A stretch of 28,976 nt of DNA from positions 1-28,976 of IMG/VR virus record IMGVR_UViG_3300046007_008659; one strand, written 5' to 3'. Both the position numbers and the translations under genes were made by a program. Below, piece after piece: positions 22,081 through 28,949 of this stretch. The notes beneath the pieces were generated by a model, which was given only the letters and a program-made list of their open reading frames with translations, was not told where the DNA came from and did not search any database. Origin of the DNA: a virus. Position 1 is the first letter of the stretch; the number at the start of each line of letters is the position of its first letter.

Positions 22081-22269
22081 ATGAAGAAAACAGCGGCCGA
22101 AACAATTGAGCGTCTCCGCGAGTTGTACCGACGGCAAGCCTCGGGCATTGACCGAGAGATAACTCATACGGACATAGCTCGCCGGCTCGGCGTCTCGACG
22201 GCGACAGCTCGACGGGTGAAAGAGTGCCTCGGGCTGCCGTCTCGGCGACCTGGTCGCAAGCCTGGTTGA
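22081..22269 (+). CDS. Small helix-turn-helix protein
   Basis: 62 residues with one clear HTH: E-I-T-H-T-D-I-A-R-R-L-G-V-S-T-A-T-A-R-R followed by V-K-E-C-L-G-L. The C terminus is basic (S-R-R-P-G-R-K-P-G). It is likely a transcriptional regulator, and it is the last gene of the early block just before the proposed late promoter, which could be its target. The same protein style (HTH plus basic GRK/GRPK tail) occurs in the excisionase-like gene. Confidence 0.65.
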   Translation: MKKTAAETIERLRELYRRQASGIDREITHTDIARRLGVSTATARRVKECLGLPSRRPGRKPG

Positions 22270-22295
22270 CATTGAGCCGAAATCAACGCGACTAT
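22266..22295 (+). promoter_or_regulatory. Consensus-like late promoter candidate
   Basis: TTGACA (22266-22271), a perfect -35 box, is followed after 18 bases by GACTAT (22290-22295). It overlaps the end of the small HTH gene and precedes the lysis-region genes by about 185 bases of non-coding DNA. Confidence 0.45.
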
Positions 22296-22479
22296 GCGCG
22301 GGTGCTCCCCTCAACCACTAGCAAACACTCGACGACACGCCGTTCGCGGCATATCGGCTATGCATGAAGCGGGCCAGCGCGTCGAGAATCTCGCCATTCG
22401 TTGAGGGATGAGTTGAGGCTCGCCGGTTGGGTAAAACTGGCCGGCGAGCCAGCTCCCTCACAATGTCGAGTTTCTAACT
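22270..22479. other. Non-coding leader before the late module
   Basis: About 210 bases with no supportable gene. It contains the -10 part of the promoter candidate, and a perfect 10-bp inverted repeat GGCTCGCCGG/CCGGCGAGCC at 22417-22426/22441-22450. No T-run follows the hairpin. I see no other signal. Confidence 0.5.
22417..22450 (+). repeat. Hairpin of the TCGCCGG/CCGGCGA type (copy 1)
   Basis: Ten-bp perfect stem with a 14-base loop beginning TTG, ending 29 bases before the first gene of the module. A very similar stem-loop (copy 2) lies at 23711-23742, also just before a gene. Confidence 0.55.
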
Positions 22480-22920
22480 ATGGCGATCGCCGACCAATCT
22501 TTTGCGAGTTATCCCGAGGTGCTCGAGGAAGTTCGCGCGGCGGTTGCCTACGGTCGCTCTCTCGCGGCCGACGCCGACGGCCTGTCGCGGCAAGACTTGC
22601 GGTCGATCGTTGCTCGCTCGGCTCCCGTGTTGATCGAGATTCTCCGCGGCTATGAGTCGATGAAGAAGCAGCAAAAGAAAGCGATCGTCGACGCGGCGCT
22701 CGCCGAGGTGCTTTTGCAGCTCAAGCCGTATTTGATCGACACGGCCGCGGCGATCATTGCGTCGCTGTTGCCGTGGTATCTCGCCTGGTTGCCGTGGGTT
22801 TTGTCGCTCCTGATCGACGTCGACATTGTCGGCCGGCTCTCGGCCGAGATTCCCGGTATATCCCAAGCCGTGTTCGACGGCCTTAAATCAATTTGGTCAC
22901 GTTCCAGCAAATCGGAGTAG
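22480..22920 (+). CDS. Membrane protein, holin-like candidate
   Basis: 146 residues. The first 75 residues are soluble and helical; residues ~88-115 form a long hydrophobic, Trp/Leu-rich part (A-A-A-I-I-A-S-L-L-P-W-Y-L-A-W-L-P-W-V-L-S-L-L) that could form one kinked or two short spans. The C terminus is amphipathic. It is the first gene after the late promoter candidate and leads a group that includes a lysin-like peptidase, so a holin or lysis regulator is possible. Holins are usually shorter and lack such a long N-terminal domain, so confidence is limited. Confidence 0.5.
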   Translation: MAIADQSFASYPEVLEEVRAAVAYGRSLAADADGLSRQDLRSIVARSAPVLIEILRGYESMKKQQKKAIVDAALAEVLLQLKPYLIDTAAAIIASLLPWYLAWLPWVLSLLIDVDIVGRLSAEIPGISQAVFDGLKSIWSRSSKSE

Positions 22921-22926
22921 GTTCCT

Positions 22927-23682
22927 ATGCGTTCCCTTGTGTTGTTGTTGGTGTTGTGCCTGTTCGCTTCGGTCGTTGCTGCGGCCGATCAACCCTCGCC
23001 TCGGGCCTCGGATCATTACGCGACGGCCTACCAAGCTGCGCAGTCGTGCGGCAAACTTTGCGTGCTGGTAACGACCAGTAATTGTGAGCCTTGCGAGCTG
23101 GCTAAATTATGGTTTGGCAAGATGGCTCGCGACAAGTCGGCCGGCGCTTGCGTCATTCTCGACGCCGAGACCGACGCGAAATACGTCGCCGACATTGCCG
23201 ACGACTTTAAGGGCTACCCTCAATTGATCGTCTACCGAGACTTGGCGACCTCACCTCGCCGCGAGTGCCTGGTCGGTTGGCAAGCTATCAGTTCCCGCGG
23301 CCTGGTCGCTGTGGTCGGTATGGTGATCGACGACGACTCGAGGGGAGTCGCCGCGGTGCCGGCCGAGCAGCTCGTCGAGGTGTCACACTCGGCCGATACG
23401 TGCAAGGGTTGCCGGAATTGCCCGAGCGATTGCTCTGCTCACGGTTGCCATTGTGCCGGCTCGCATGCTGCCGGGGCATGTGGGGCCGGTTGCGGCCTGG
23501 TGCGAGGTCAACCCGTTAGAAACATTGCTCGAGCCGCGGCCGGTGCTGCGGTTTGGGTAAAGGAAAGCAAGCCGGTGCGACGAGCAGTCGCCGGCGTCGC
23601 CATTGGCTCGGCAAAGGTCGTGCGGGCCGTCGTGTGGCGTGCGTTCCATCCGTTGGGCGGTCGCTGTCGCGGCTGCCGTTGA
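22927..23682 (+). CDS. Secreted thioredoxin-fold protein with Cys-rich C terminus
   Basis: 251 residues. Residues 1-20 are a signal peptide (M-R-S-L-V-L-L-L-V-L-C-L-F-A-S-V-V-A-A-A). Residues ~30-140 look like a thioredoxin fold with the redox pair C53-E-P-C56 in T-S-N-C-E-P-C-E-L-A-K and a later F-K-G-Y-P-Q-L-I-V-Y cis-Pro region. Residues ~168-200 hold a dense Cys/His cluster (C-K-G-C-R-N-C ... C-H-C), then a basic helical tail. It would work in the periplasm, perhaps forming or breaking disulfides in Cys-rich phage proteins such as the one at 10157. It could also bind metal. Confidence 0.65.
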   Translation: MRSLVLLLVLCLFASVVAAADQPSPRASDHYATAYQAAQSCGKLCVLVTTSNCEPCELAKLWFGKMARDKSAGACVILDAETDAKYVADIADDFKGYPQLIVYRDLATSPRRECLVGWQAISSRGLVAVVGMVIDDDSRGVAAVPAEQLVEVSHSADTCKGCRNCPSDCSAHGCHCAGSHAAGACGAGCGLVRGQPVRNIARAAAGAAVWVKESKPVRRAVAGVAIGSAKVVRAVVWRAFHPLGGRCRGCR

Positions 23683-23710
23683 TTGTTTGCCGTCGTGGTC
23701 GAGTGCTTGT

Positions 23711-23742
23711 CGGGTCGCCGGTTGAAGGGTGCCGGCGACCCG
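23711..23742 (+). repeat. Hairpin of the TCGCCGG/CCGGCGA type (copy 2)
   Basis: CGGGTCGCCGG pairs exactly with CCGGCGACCCG around a ten-base loop starting TTG. It shares its inner stem and loop start with copy 1 at 22417-22450 and ends 28 bases before the next gene, the same spacing as copy 1. Confidence 0.55.
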
Positions 23743-23770
23743 ACTCGCTCACCAATCGAAAGGGTCGAAA

Positions 23771-23992
23771 ATGCAAGGGATTCTCGAATTTTTCGCCAAA
23801 GTGCCGTGGGTCGGGTTTCTGGCTGCGGTCTCTCTGGTGTTGATGCTCTTTTGGCCGGCGTTTGCCGGCATGCTCTACGGGTTTGTCGGTAAGGTCGTCA
23901 CGTTCGCGGACAAGCCGAGTCGAGCGGCGCTCGCGGCGATCAAGCAAGCTGAGGCCGACAAGCAAGCGGCCTCGCAACCTCCAAAGGTCTAA
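23771..23992 (+). CDS. Small membrane protein, holin candidate
   Basis: 73 residues from the ATG at 23771. One or two hydrophobic segments at residues ~8-45 (V-P-W-V-G-F-L-A-A-V-S-L-V-L-M-L-F-W-P-A) are followed by a charged helix with Lys/Ala and a polar tail (S-Q-P-P-K-V). Small size, N-terminal hairpin-like membrane part and charged C terminus fit a class II holin. It lies upstream of the peptidase gene. Direct proof needs lysis tests. Confidence 0.5.
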   Translation: MQGILEFFAKVPWVGFLAAVSLVLMLFWPAFAGMLYGFVGKVVTFADKPSRAALAAIKQAEADKQAASQPPKV

Positions 23993-23995
23993 ACC

Positions 23996-24439
23996 GTGGA
24001 AAACAACGGGTTTTTGATCGTTCTTGTGATCGCCGCGGCGTTGGTGTTTGGCGGCTATGGGGCAGGCGTTACGCCGAGCCCGAGCCCGACGCCGGCCGTC
24101 GTGCAACCGAGCGCCGACACGCAAGCGGCATTTGCGGATCTGCGGGCAACCATGTCGCGATATCCCGAGGCGGCTCGGTTTGGTGCCGAGTGGCGAGACC
24201 TTCACGCGGTAATCGGTTCGACGGGCACGAAGATCACGACGAACCAACAATTGCGCGACCTGGTCGACAAGTTCTCGCGGTTGCTGGTCACGCAACGATA
24301 CGCCGGCTCGCCGTTCATTGGTTTTACCGACGGGGCAAACAAAGCGTTGACGAAACTGTTCGGCGACGAGTCGGTCGCGATCGACCCGAACAAAGCGTCG
24401 GACTATATCCTCGGTATCGCCTGGGCTTGCGGGGGGTAA
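23996..24439 (+). CDS. Membrane-anchored protein of unknown function
   Basis: 147 residues from GTG. Residues ~5-22 form an N-terminal membrane anchor (F-L-I-V-L-V-I-A-A-A-L-V-F-G-G). Next comes a Pro/Ser spacer (P-S-P-S-P-T-P-A) and a helical domain with W-R-D-L-H-A-V-I. It is probably exported to the periplasm while held in the inner membrane. It directly precedes the peptidase gene (two bases) and could anchor or regulate it, but no family is recognised. Confidence 0.5.
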   Translation: MENNGFLIVLVIAAALVFGGYGAGVTPSPSPTPAVVQPSADTQAAFADLRATMSRYPEAARFGAEWRDLHAVIGSTGTKITTNQQLRDLVDKFSRLLVTQRYAGSPFIGFTDGANKALTKLFGDESVAIDPNKASDYILGIAWACGG

Positions 24440-24441
24440 TT

Positions 24442-25563
24442 ATGGGCTACAAGTTCTACAACCCGGGCGGGCAGCTATGGTTGCCGTCGATGGTTGGCCT
24501 CGCGGCCGATCAAATCGCGACGGCATACGAGAATGGTTTTGTCGGCGCTTACTTCGACCCCGACGAATGGGATAGGCGTCGAGGTGAAGCTCTAGCGGCA
24601 ACGGGTTATGCAACCGTTGGCGACGCTGCGACGGCTAACGGGTGGGCCGGCTCAGCCGCGGGCCAATTGGTAATTCCGTTCGTTCATGTTCTCGAGCAGT
24701 ATCCCGGCTGTTGGCCTGGGCCGGCTCAAGAGCGTGGCGACTGTGTGTCGCACAGTGACAAAAATACATGCTTATTGACGACGGTTTGCGACGTCGTCTC
24801 GGGCTTGCCTGATCCACGAACAGGCAACCTCGAGGGGTTCCCCGAGATAAGCGCCGAGGGTATTCGACAAGGTTGTATCTCGTCGGAATGGGTCTATTGG
24901 TTCCGAGGCTCAAACGGCGACGGTTGGTCGTGCGATGCGTCGGCATCATGGCGAACGAAAATCGGCATCATGCTGCGGCAAGCGTATCCCGAGTTGGGTA
25001 TCGACTTGACTCGATACTCGGGCTCGCTCGCAGGCAAGTACGGCGGTCAAAAACCGCCCGAGGCGATGCAAGTCGTCGGCCGCGAGCATGTTCTATGGTC
25101 AACGGCCAATGCTGACACGTTCGAGGAAAGTCGCGACGCTCTGGCCAACGGTCACGGTCTGCACACTTGCGGCGGCGAGGGTATCTCGAGCACGCGCGAC
25201 GAGAACGGCGTCTCGCGTCGGTCGGGTTCATGGTCTCACGCGATGAGCTGGATTGGGGCCGACGATCGACCCGAGACGCATAAACTCTACGGCGAGGGCC
25301 TCGTCCTAGACTTGAATTCTTGGGCCAAGTGGAACAATGGGCCGCGAGACATTCGAGACTCGGCTCGGTATGTTCCCGCGGAGAAGCGCGACGCATGGGT
25401 CGCCGCGGGCATCGTTAACCATGCGACGGGAAATATCATGATTCCCGATGGATCGGCCTGGATTCGCTACAGTGAGTTTAAGAATCGCCAGGTGATCGCG
25501 TTCTCGGGTGTTCAGGGTTGGAAGCCGAAAAAATGCAACCCTTTACAAACGGTGTTCGGATGA
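24442..25563 (+). CDS. Papain-like cysteine peptidase (lysin candidate)
   Basis: 373 residues from the ATG at 24442; longer upstream reading only shadows the previous gene. The papain-type active site is recognisable: Q96 and C101 in A-Q-E-R-G-D-C-V-S-H, corresponding to papain's Q-x(5)-C; H266 in S-W-S-H-A-M; and N292 in L-D-L-N-S-W-A-K-W-N-N-G-P, the usual 'NSWGxxWG' site. About eight further cysteines could form disulfides. No signal peptide is seen. A phage enzyme in this gene neighbourhood could cut peptide cross-links of the cell wall, or a surface protein layer, for lysis or entry. Families that share this layout are mostly proteases, so a virion-associated protease is the main alternative. 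Confidence 0.65.
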   Translation: MGYKFYNPGGQLWLPSMVGLAADQIATAYENGFVGAYFDPDEWDRRRGEALAATGYATVGDAATANGWAGSAAGQLVIPFVHVLEQYPGCWPGPAQERGDCVSHSDKNTCLLTTVCDVVSGLPDPRTGNLEGFPEISAEGIRQGCISSEWVYWFRGSNGDGWSCDASASWRTKIGIMLRQAYPELGIDLTRYSGSLAGKYGGQKPPEAMQVVGREHVLWSTANADTFEESRDALANGHGLHTCGGEGISSTRDENGVSRRSGSWSHAMSWIGADDRPETHKLYGEGLVLDLNSWAKWNNGPRDIRDSARYVPAEKRDAWVAAGIVNHATGNIMIPDGSAWIRYSEFKNRQVIAFSGVQGWKPKKCNPLQTVFG

Positions 25564-25814
25564 TTCGCCTCGCGTTGATCGCCGTTCTCGTTTCGCTGTC
25601 GGGTTGCTCGCCGGCGTCGCCTGGTCGTGATCGCGACGCAAAGGCGCTCGCGTGCGGAGTGCTCGCGGTTATGCCGGCCGGCGTCGCGCCGCGCCCGTCG
25701 CCGCGGCCGAGCCCGACGCCGACGAAGTGTGACAATTGCAATGGCACGGGCCGGGTTGGCGATGGTCGTGTTTTCGTTCCTTGTCCGGTTTGTGGGGGTG
25801 ACAGGATAAAATGA
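25560..25814 (+). CDS. Proline-rich lipoprotein with DnaJ-type zinc motif
   Basis: 84 residues, ATGA-coupled to the peptidase gene. The N terminus has a lipoprotein signal with lipobox L-S-G-C (Cys 16). The middle is Pro-rich (P-R-P-S-P-R-P-S-P-T-P-T), and the C terminus has C-D-N-C-N-G-T-G-R and C-P-V-C-G-G, like one half of the DnaJ zinc finger. Size, lipobox and proline content recall Rz1-type outer-membrane spanins, but the zinc motif is not part of known spanins. The following gene could be the inner-membrane partner. Confidence 0.6.
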   Translation: MIRLALIAVLVSLSGCSPASPGRDRDAKALACGVLAVMPAGVAPRPSPRPSPTPTKCDNCNGTGRVGDGRVFVPCPVCGGDRIK

Positions 25815-26224
25815 GCGATGCGCCAACAGTTTCACCGAATCGGCTCGAATCGTCGGAAGATTCAATTCGGGCAACCGTCGCCGGCGTTTCTATGTCTATC
25901 GATAAGCAAACCGCGATTGCGGCCGGTGGTCGATTGGCATCGGTTCATCCCGGTTACTGGATCGCCGCGGCAACGATCGGCCTTGCGGTGTATGTGGTCG
26001 AGCGTGCTTTCCCTTATCACATTGGCTTGGCTGTTGAGTCGGTCATGGTGCCGATCAACGAGCAAGGCGAGCGACAACGGGTTCAGGGTGAGAAACTTGA
26101 CCGGACGGTCGAGAAACTCGTCGAGGTCACGGGAGACCTAAAAGACCAAGTCAAAGAGCTGCGAGCGGAAGAGCGCGAGCGTCGCGCCCCTATCCCGGTC
26201 GGGCCGGTAGTTGGTGGGTCGTAG
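25811..26224 (+). CDS. Membrane protein with coiled coil (possible inner-membrane spanin)
   Basis: 137 residues, ATGA-coupled to the lipoprotein gene. One membrane span at residues ~48-66 (Y-W-I-A-A-A-T-I-G-L-A-V-Y-V-V-E) is followed by a long charged coiled coil (E-R-Q-R-V-Q-G-E-K-L-D-R-T-V-E-K-L-V-E) ending in a Pro/Gly tail. Inner-membrane spanins have a membrane anchor and a periplasmic coiled coil, and their outer partner is a small lipoprotein; here the order is reversed relative to Rz/Rz1. The long N-terminal domain is unusual for a spanin. Confidence 0.5.
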   Translation: MSDAPTVSPNRLESSEDSIRATVAGVSMSIDKQTAIAAGGRLASVHPGYWIAAATIGLAVYVVERAFPYHIGLAVESVMVPINEQGERQRVQGEKLDRTVEKLVEVTGDLKDQVKELRAEERERRAPIPVGPVVGGS

Positions 26225-26225
26225 C

Positions 26226-26379
26226 ATGCCGCGGCTCGAGTAGATCGTCGCCGAGACAATCGAGAAACTCGGTCGAGCGATCGACTAAGTCGGCAACCTC
26301 CCGACCTCGAGCGACGTCGAGACTCTCGTCGCGGCAATTGCGGTTTTGGTGTTTGTGATGTTGCAAAAGGTCGTTAATC
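26226..26379 (+). pseudogene. Broken small reading frame with two in-frame stops
   Basis: From the ATG at 26226 the frame reads like protein but is broken by TAG at 26241-26243 and TAA at 26286-26288. Between and after them are I-V-A-E-T-I-E-K-L-G-R-A-I-D and a hydrophobic A-A-I-A-V-L-V-F-V-M-L-Q-K-V, probably one membrane span. Similar third-base GC choice to neighbours suggests a former gene for a small membrane protein that has lost function, and the reading continues into the next gene. Suppressed stops would be the alternative but nothing supports it. Confidence 0.45.
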
Positions 26380-26712
26380 ATGCCGGACTATGTAAAACAC
26401 GCGGTTGCAGCTCTCGCCGGCGCGGTGCTGTCGGTTGCGCTCGGCATGCCGGCGAAGGTTGGCGACTTGCAACCCGTCGAGCCTCACGATCGAGCCGGCC
26501 TATTGTCTCGGCTACGGCGCGACAGCGGGTCGCTAGCTGCCGGGCCGGCGACACTCCACGTTATCCGCGCGAACGATTCACGGGCTACGATTCACGTTTC
26601 GACCGACTCTCATGAATGGCTGTTGACCGTTGGCGGCTCGGCGTCGATCACGCCTATCGACGTCGGCGGCTCGTTTCCCCCTCGGCCTCGCATTGGAGGC
26701 GCTGCGCCATGA
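26380..26712 (+). CDS. Exported small protein of unknown function
   Basis: 110 residues. The N terminus looks like a signal or anchor (H-A-V-A-A-L-A-G-A-V-L-S-V-A-L-G-M-P-A), then comes a polar domain with beta-type repeats (A-T-L-H-V-I-R-A-N-D-S-R-A-T-I-H-V-S). The C terminus is Gly/Pro-rich. No known motif. Its stop overlaps the next ATG. It lies between lysis genes and surface-protein genes. Confidence 0.5.
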   Translation: MPDYVKHAVAALAGAVLSVALGMPAKVGDLQPVEPHDRAGLLSRLRRDSGSLAAGPATLHVIRANDSRATIHVSTDSHEWLLTVGGSASITPIDVGGSFPPRPRIGGAAP

Positions 26713-26852
26713 GTTGGGAGAATTTGCCGGCGTATGTGCTTTGGTGGCTGTTCGCGCCTCGACCTGATCACGCGCTCGCGTCGGCCGTGTGGGGCCTCGC
26801 CGGCGCTGTTGCGTTGCTGGTGATCGTTCTCGTTTTCGGTTCCAAGAAGTAG
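26709..26852 (+). CDS. Tiny membrane protein
   Basis: 47 residues, ATGA-coupled to the previous gene. A Trp-rich N terminus (W-E-N-L-P-A-Y-V-L-W-W-L-F-A) and one C-terminal span (A-V-W-G-L-A-G-A-V-A-L-L-V-I-V-L-V-F-G) ending S-K-K. Likely an inner membrane protein and possible holin or antiholin by size. It is short, so confidence rests mainly on the overlap with its neighbour. Confidence 0.45.
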   Translation: MSWENLPAYVLWWLFAPRPDHALASAVWGLAGAVALLVIVLVFGSKK

Positions 26853-26892
26853 GGGCTAGTGTCGTCTATATCAACGTGCAAAGGGTCGTTCG

Positions 26893-27150
26893 ATGATTAT
26901 GCAAATCAGCGTTAGTGAGGACCTCGAGGCCGAGGCCGTCGCCGCGTGGGGTTCGGTCGTTTCGGCATTGCCTGGCGAGTCGGCCGCGGATCGCGCAAAA
27001 CGCGGCGTTGCGGCGATGTTGCGCGCCAAGATTGGGGAAGTGTCGCGGATTGCGGCACAGTCGAGCGTCGCCTCGACCATTATCGCCGGCCAAAATTCGG
27101 CGCTCGCTCGGGCCGATGCGCCAGGCGCGTTTACTGTCACGCTGCCCTAG
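26893..27150 (+). CDS. Unknown small protein
   Basis: 85 residues starting at ATG 26893, with AAGG about twelve bases upstream. It is mostly helical and Ala-rich (L-E-A-E-A-V-A-A-W-G-S-V-V), with a basic middle (A-D-R-A-K-R-G-V-A-A-M-L-R-A-K-I) and a C-terminal strand (G-A-F-T-V-T-L-P). No motif is recognised. It is followed by the Calx-beta protein and may belong to the same surface-structure group. Confidence 0.5.
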   Translation: MIMQISVSEDLEAEAVAAWGSVVSALPGESAADRAKRGVAAMLRAKIGEVSRIAAQSSVASTIIAGQNSALARADAPGAFTVTLP

Positions 27151-27180
27151 TTTCTTCCAGGATAAAGGACTCGCGAAACC

Positions 27181-28653
27181 ATGCCAACTAGCGGCGGAAT
27201 ATACTACGCAGACGCGGCAACAGGTTCAGAAACTAACGGCTACGCCGATATAGTCAACATTGCGCCGAGCATTGCGTTGAGTCCGTACAATCAAGCGGGC
27301 GACAACACAGCGTTTTTAAGCACGATCGAGGCGGGCTGGACGTTTCGACTGCAAATCGACGCGAGTAACTATATTGAGTTTGTGATTACCTGGTGTGCTC
27401 CCGTCAATGCGCACTACGAGTTTCATTGTTCTTCGCGCACTACGGTCGGCACTTGTCCCGACTTGGAATACTACGAGCTGTTTGCGGATGCGCCTGGGCC
27501 ACCTACCCCGACGGTATCGATCGCTTTGGCCTCGAGCTCGATCGCCGAGAACGGCGGCGAGACGGCCGTGATCGCAACGCTCGACATTACGTCGAGCAGC
27601 ACGGTAACGGTTAACCTTGCGTACACGGGGACGGCGAGTAACGGGGCCGACTACAGTCGCTCGGGTACGTCGATCACAATCTCGGCCGGTGAGACCTCGG
27701 GCTCGGCGTCAATCACTTCGATCGACGACACGACGTTCGAGGGTAGCGAGACGGTTATCGTCGACGTCTCGTCGGTCACCAACGGGACCGAGAACGGGAT
27801 CCAACAAGTCACGTTGACGATCACGGACAACGACACAGCGCCGACGGTGTCGATCGCCCTGGCCTCGAGCTCGATCGCCGAGAACGGCGGCACGACGGCC
27901 GTGATCGCGACGCTCTCCAATCCCTCGACGCAAGAGGTTACGGTCAATCTCGGCTACACGGGGACGGCAAGCAACGGGACCGACTACTCTCGCTCGGGCA
28001 CGACGATCACGATTGCGGCGGGCTCGACCTCGGGCTCGGCCTCGATCACAAGCATCGATGACACGACGTTCGAGGGTAGCGAGACGGTGATCGTCGACGT
28101 CTCGTCGGTAACCAACGGGACCGAGAACGGGATCCAACAAGTCACGTTGACGATCACGGACAACGAACAAACCGCGAGGTATGGTCACGTTGTCGCGCTG
28201 GGTGTCGATGGCGAGTGTGTGATCCCTCGCGCGTTTGCTGGCGAAACATTGCGAGGCGGCGAGTTGATTGGCGGCGACCCGGGCCCAACGATCTGCGCTC
28301 GCGTGATATCAGAGCCCGAGAGTCTCGGCGGCGCTGGTCGCAACCTGTTGCGGTATGACGTCGCCTCGGCTCGCGTTTGGGCGGGCGTTCATGATGGCAC
28401 GGGTAACGATCCCGAGGCGCTCTCGGGATGGTCGAATAAAACCGACGCGATCGACCTCGATGAAGCGATCACTACGGCGCTGCCGTGGTCGGGCGATCAC
28501 AACGGCTACAACTTTGCCTGGCAAATCCCCGACGAGCTGCTCGACCTGGTGAGCGTTGGCGACTGGCTCGTCGTTGACATTGCTCTCGACCTCGAGAGCG
28601 GCGACGTATGTCGCGTGCGGTTTACTGCTCGTATGGTTTCCGAGGGTGTTTGA
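27181..28653 (+). CDS. Surface protein with two Calx-beta domains
   Basis: 490 residues. Residues ~1-108 are an N-terminal beta-type domain; residues ~111-218 and ~222-329 are two Calx-beta domains, each with S-I-A-E-N-G-G near the start, G-T-A-S-N-G-x-D-Y-S-R-S-G in the middle and a strongly acidic end (D-D-T-T-F-E-G-S-E-T-V ... I-T-D-N). Such domains bind calcium and are used in adhesion. Residues ~335-490 form a separate C-terminal domain with Trp/Gly/Asp content (F-A-W-Q-I-P-D-E-L) that may be the receptor-contact or capsid-attachment part. The two Calx-beta units are a tandem duplication at DNA level. Probably a tail fibre or decorating adhesin. Confidence 0.75.
   Translation: MPTSGGIYYADAATGSETNGYADIVNIAPSIALSPYNQAGDNTAFLSTIEAGWTFRLQIDASNYIEFVITWCAPVNAHYEFHCSSRTTVGTCPDLEYYELFADAPGPPTPTVSIALASSSIAENGGETAVIATLDITSSSTVTVNLAYTGTASNGADYSRSGTSITISAGETSGSASITSIDDTTFEGSETVIVDVSSVTNGTENGIQQVTLTITDNDTAPTVSIALASSSIAENGGTTAVIATLSNPSTQEVTVNLGYTGTASNGTDYSRSGTTITIAAGSTSGSASITSIDDTTFEGSETVIVDVSSVTNGTENGIQQVTLTITDNEQTARYGHVVALGVDGECVIPRAFAGETLRGGELIGGDPGPTICARVISEPESLGGAGRNLLRYDVASARVWAGVHDGTGNDPEALSGWSNKTDAIDLDEAITTALPWSGDHNGYNFAWQIPDELLDLVSVGDWLVVDIALDLESGDVCRVRFTARMVSEGV
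27511..28168 (+). repeat. Tandem duplication, 333-bp unit (Calx-beta coding)
   Basis: The units start at 27511 and 27844 (offset 333 bases, 111 codons). The first part has diverged (GETA versus GTTA, and different inner loops) while the last ~110 bases are almost identical, including synonymous positions. That pattern suggests recent duplication or gene conversion of the 3' parts. Confidence 0.85.
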
Positions 28654-28655
28654 TA

Positions 28656-28949
28656 ATGACTGTGGGAATGTATCCGCGAGTGTTCGCGCCGATGTTGCAG
28701 CCTCCCGTGCTCTTAGATGGCGAGGTCGTCGTCGCGTTTGACCCGACGCAAGCCTATATGCTGGTCGTTCCCGAGCAAGGCAAGCGGGCATTGCTCGCCA
28801 AGCCGACTCACTCAAAACTCGGGCCGACGACGCAAGCCGAGGCGCAAGTCGAGGCGGCGGTCGCCAAGCATCTGCTAGCGGAATTGTCGCGCGACGACTG
28901 GCCGAGCTGGCTCGAAAGTCGATTACAAGGCGTTGTGGGTCCCTCCTAG
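28656..28949 (+). CDS. Unknown small protein after the adhesin
   Basis: 97 residues from the ATG at 28656 (GAGGG upstream); a second ATG four codons later is possible. The N-terminal half is beta-type (V-L-L-D-G-E-V-V-V-A-F-D-P-T), the C-terminal half helical with A-E-A-Q-V-E-A-A-V-A-K-H-L-L. No motif is recognised. It follows the Calx-beta protein by two bases and may be a fibre assembly helper. The last 27 bases of the window after it hold no visible feature. Confidence 0.5.
   Translation: MTVGMYPRVFAPMLQPPVLLDGEVVVAFDPTQAYMLVVPEQGKRALLAKPTHSKLGPTTQAEAQVEAAVAKHLLAELSRDDWPSWLESRLQGVVGPS

Noticed and set aside
26346-26615. ORF overlapping the exported protein at 26380
   Set aside because: Arg/Ser-rich shadow of the neighbouring gene; its first ~12 codons belong to the broken frame.
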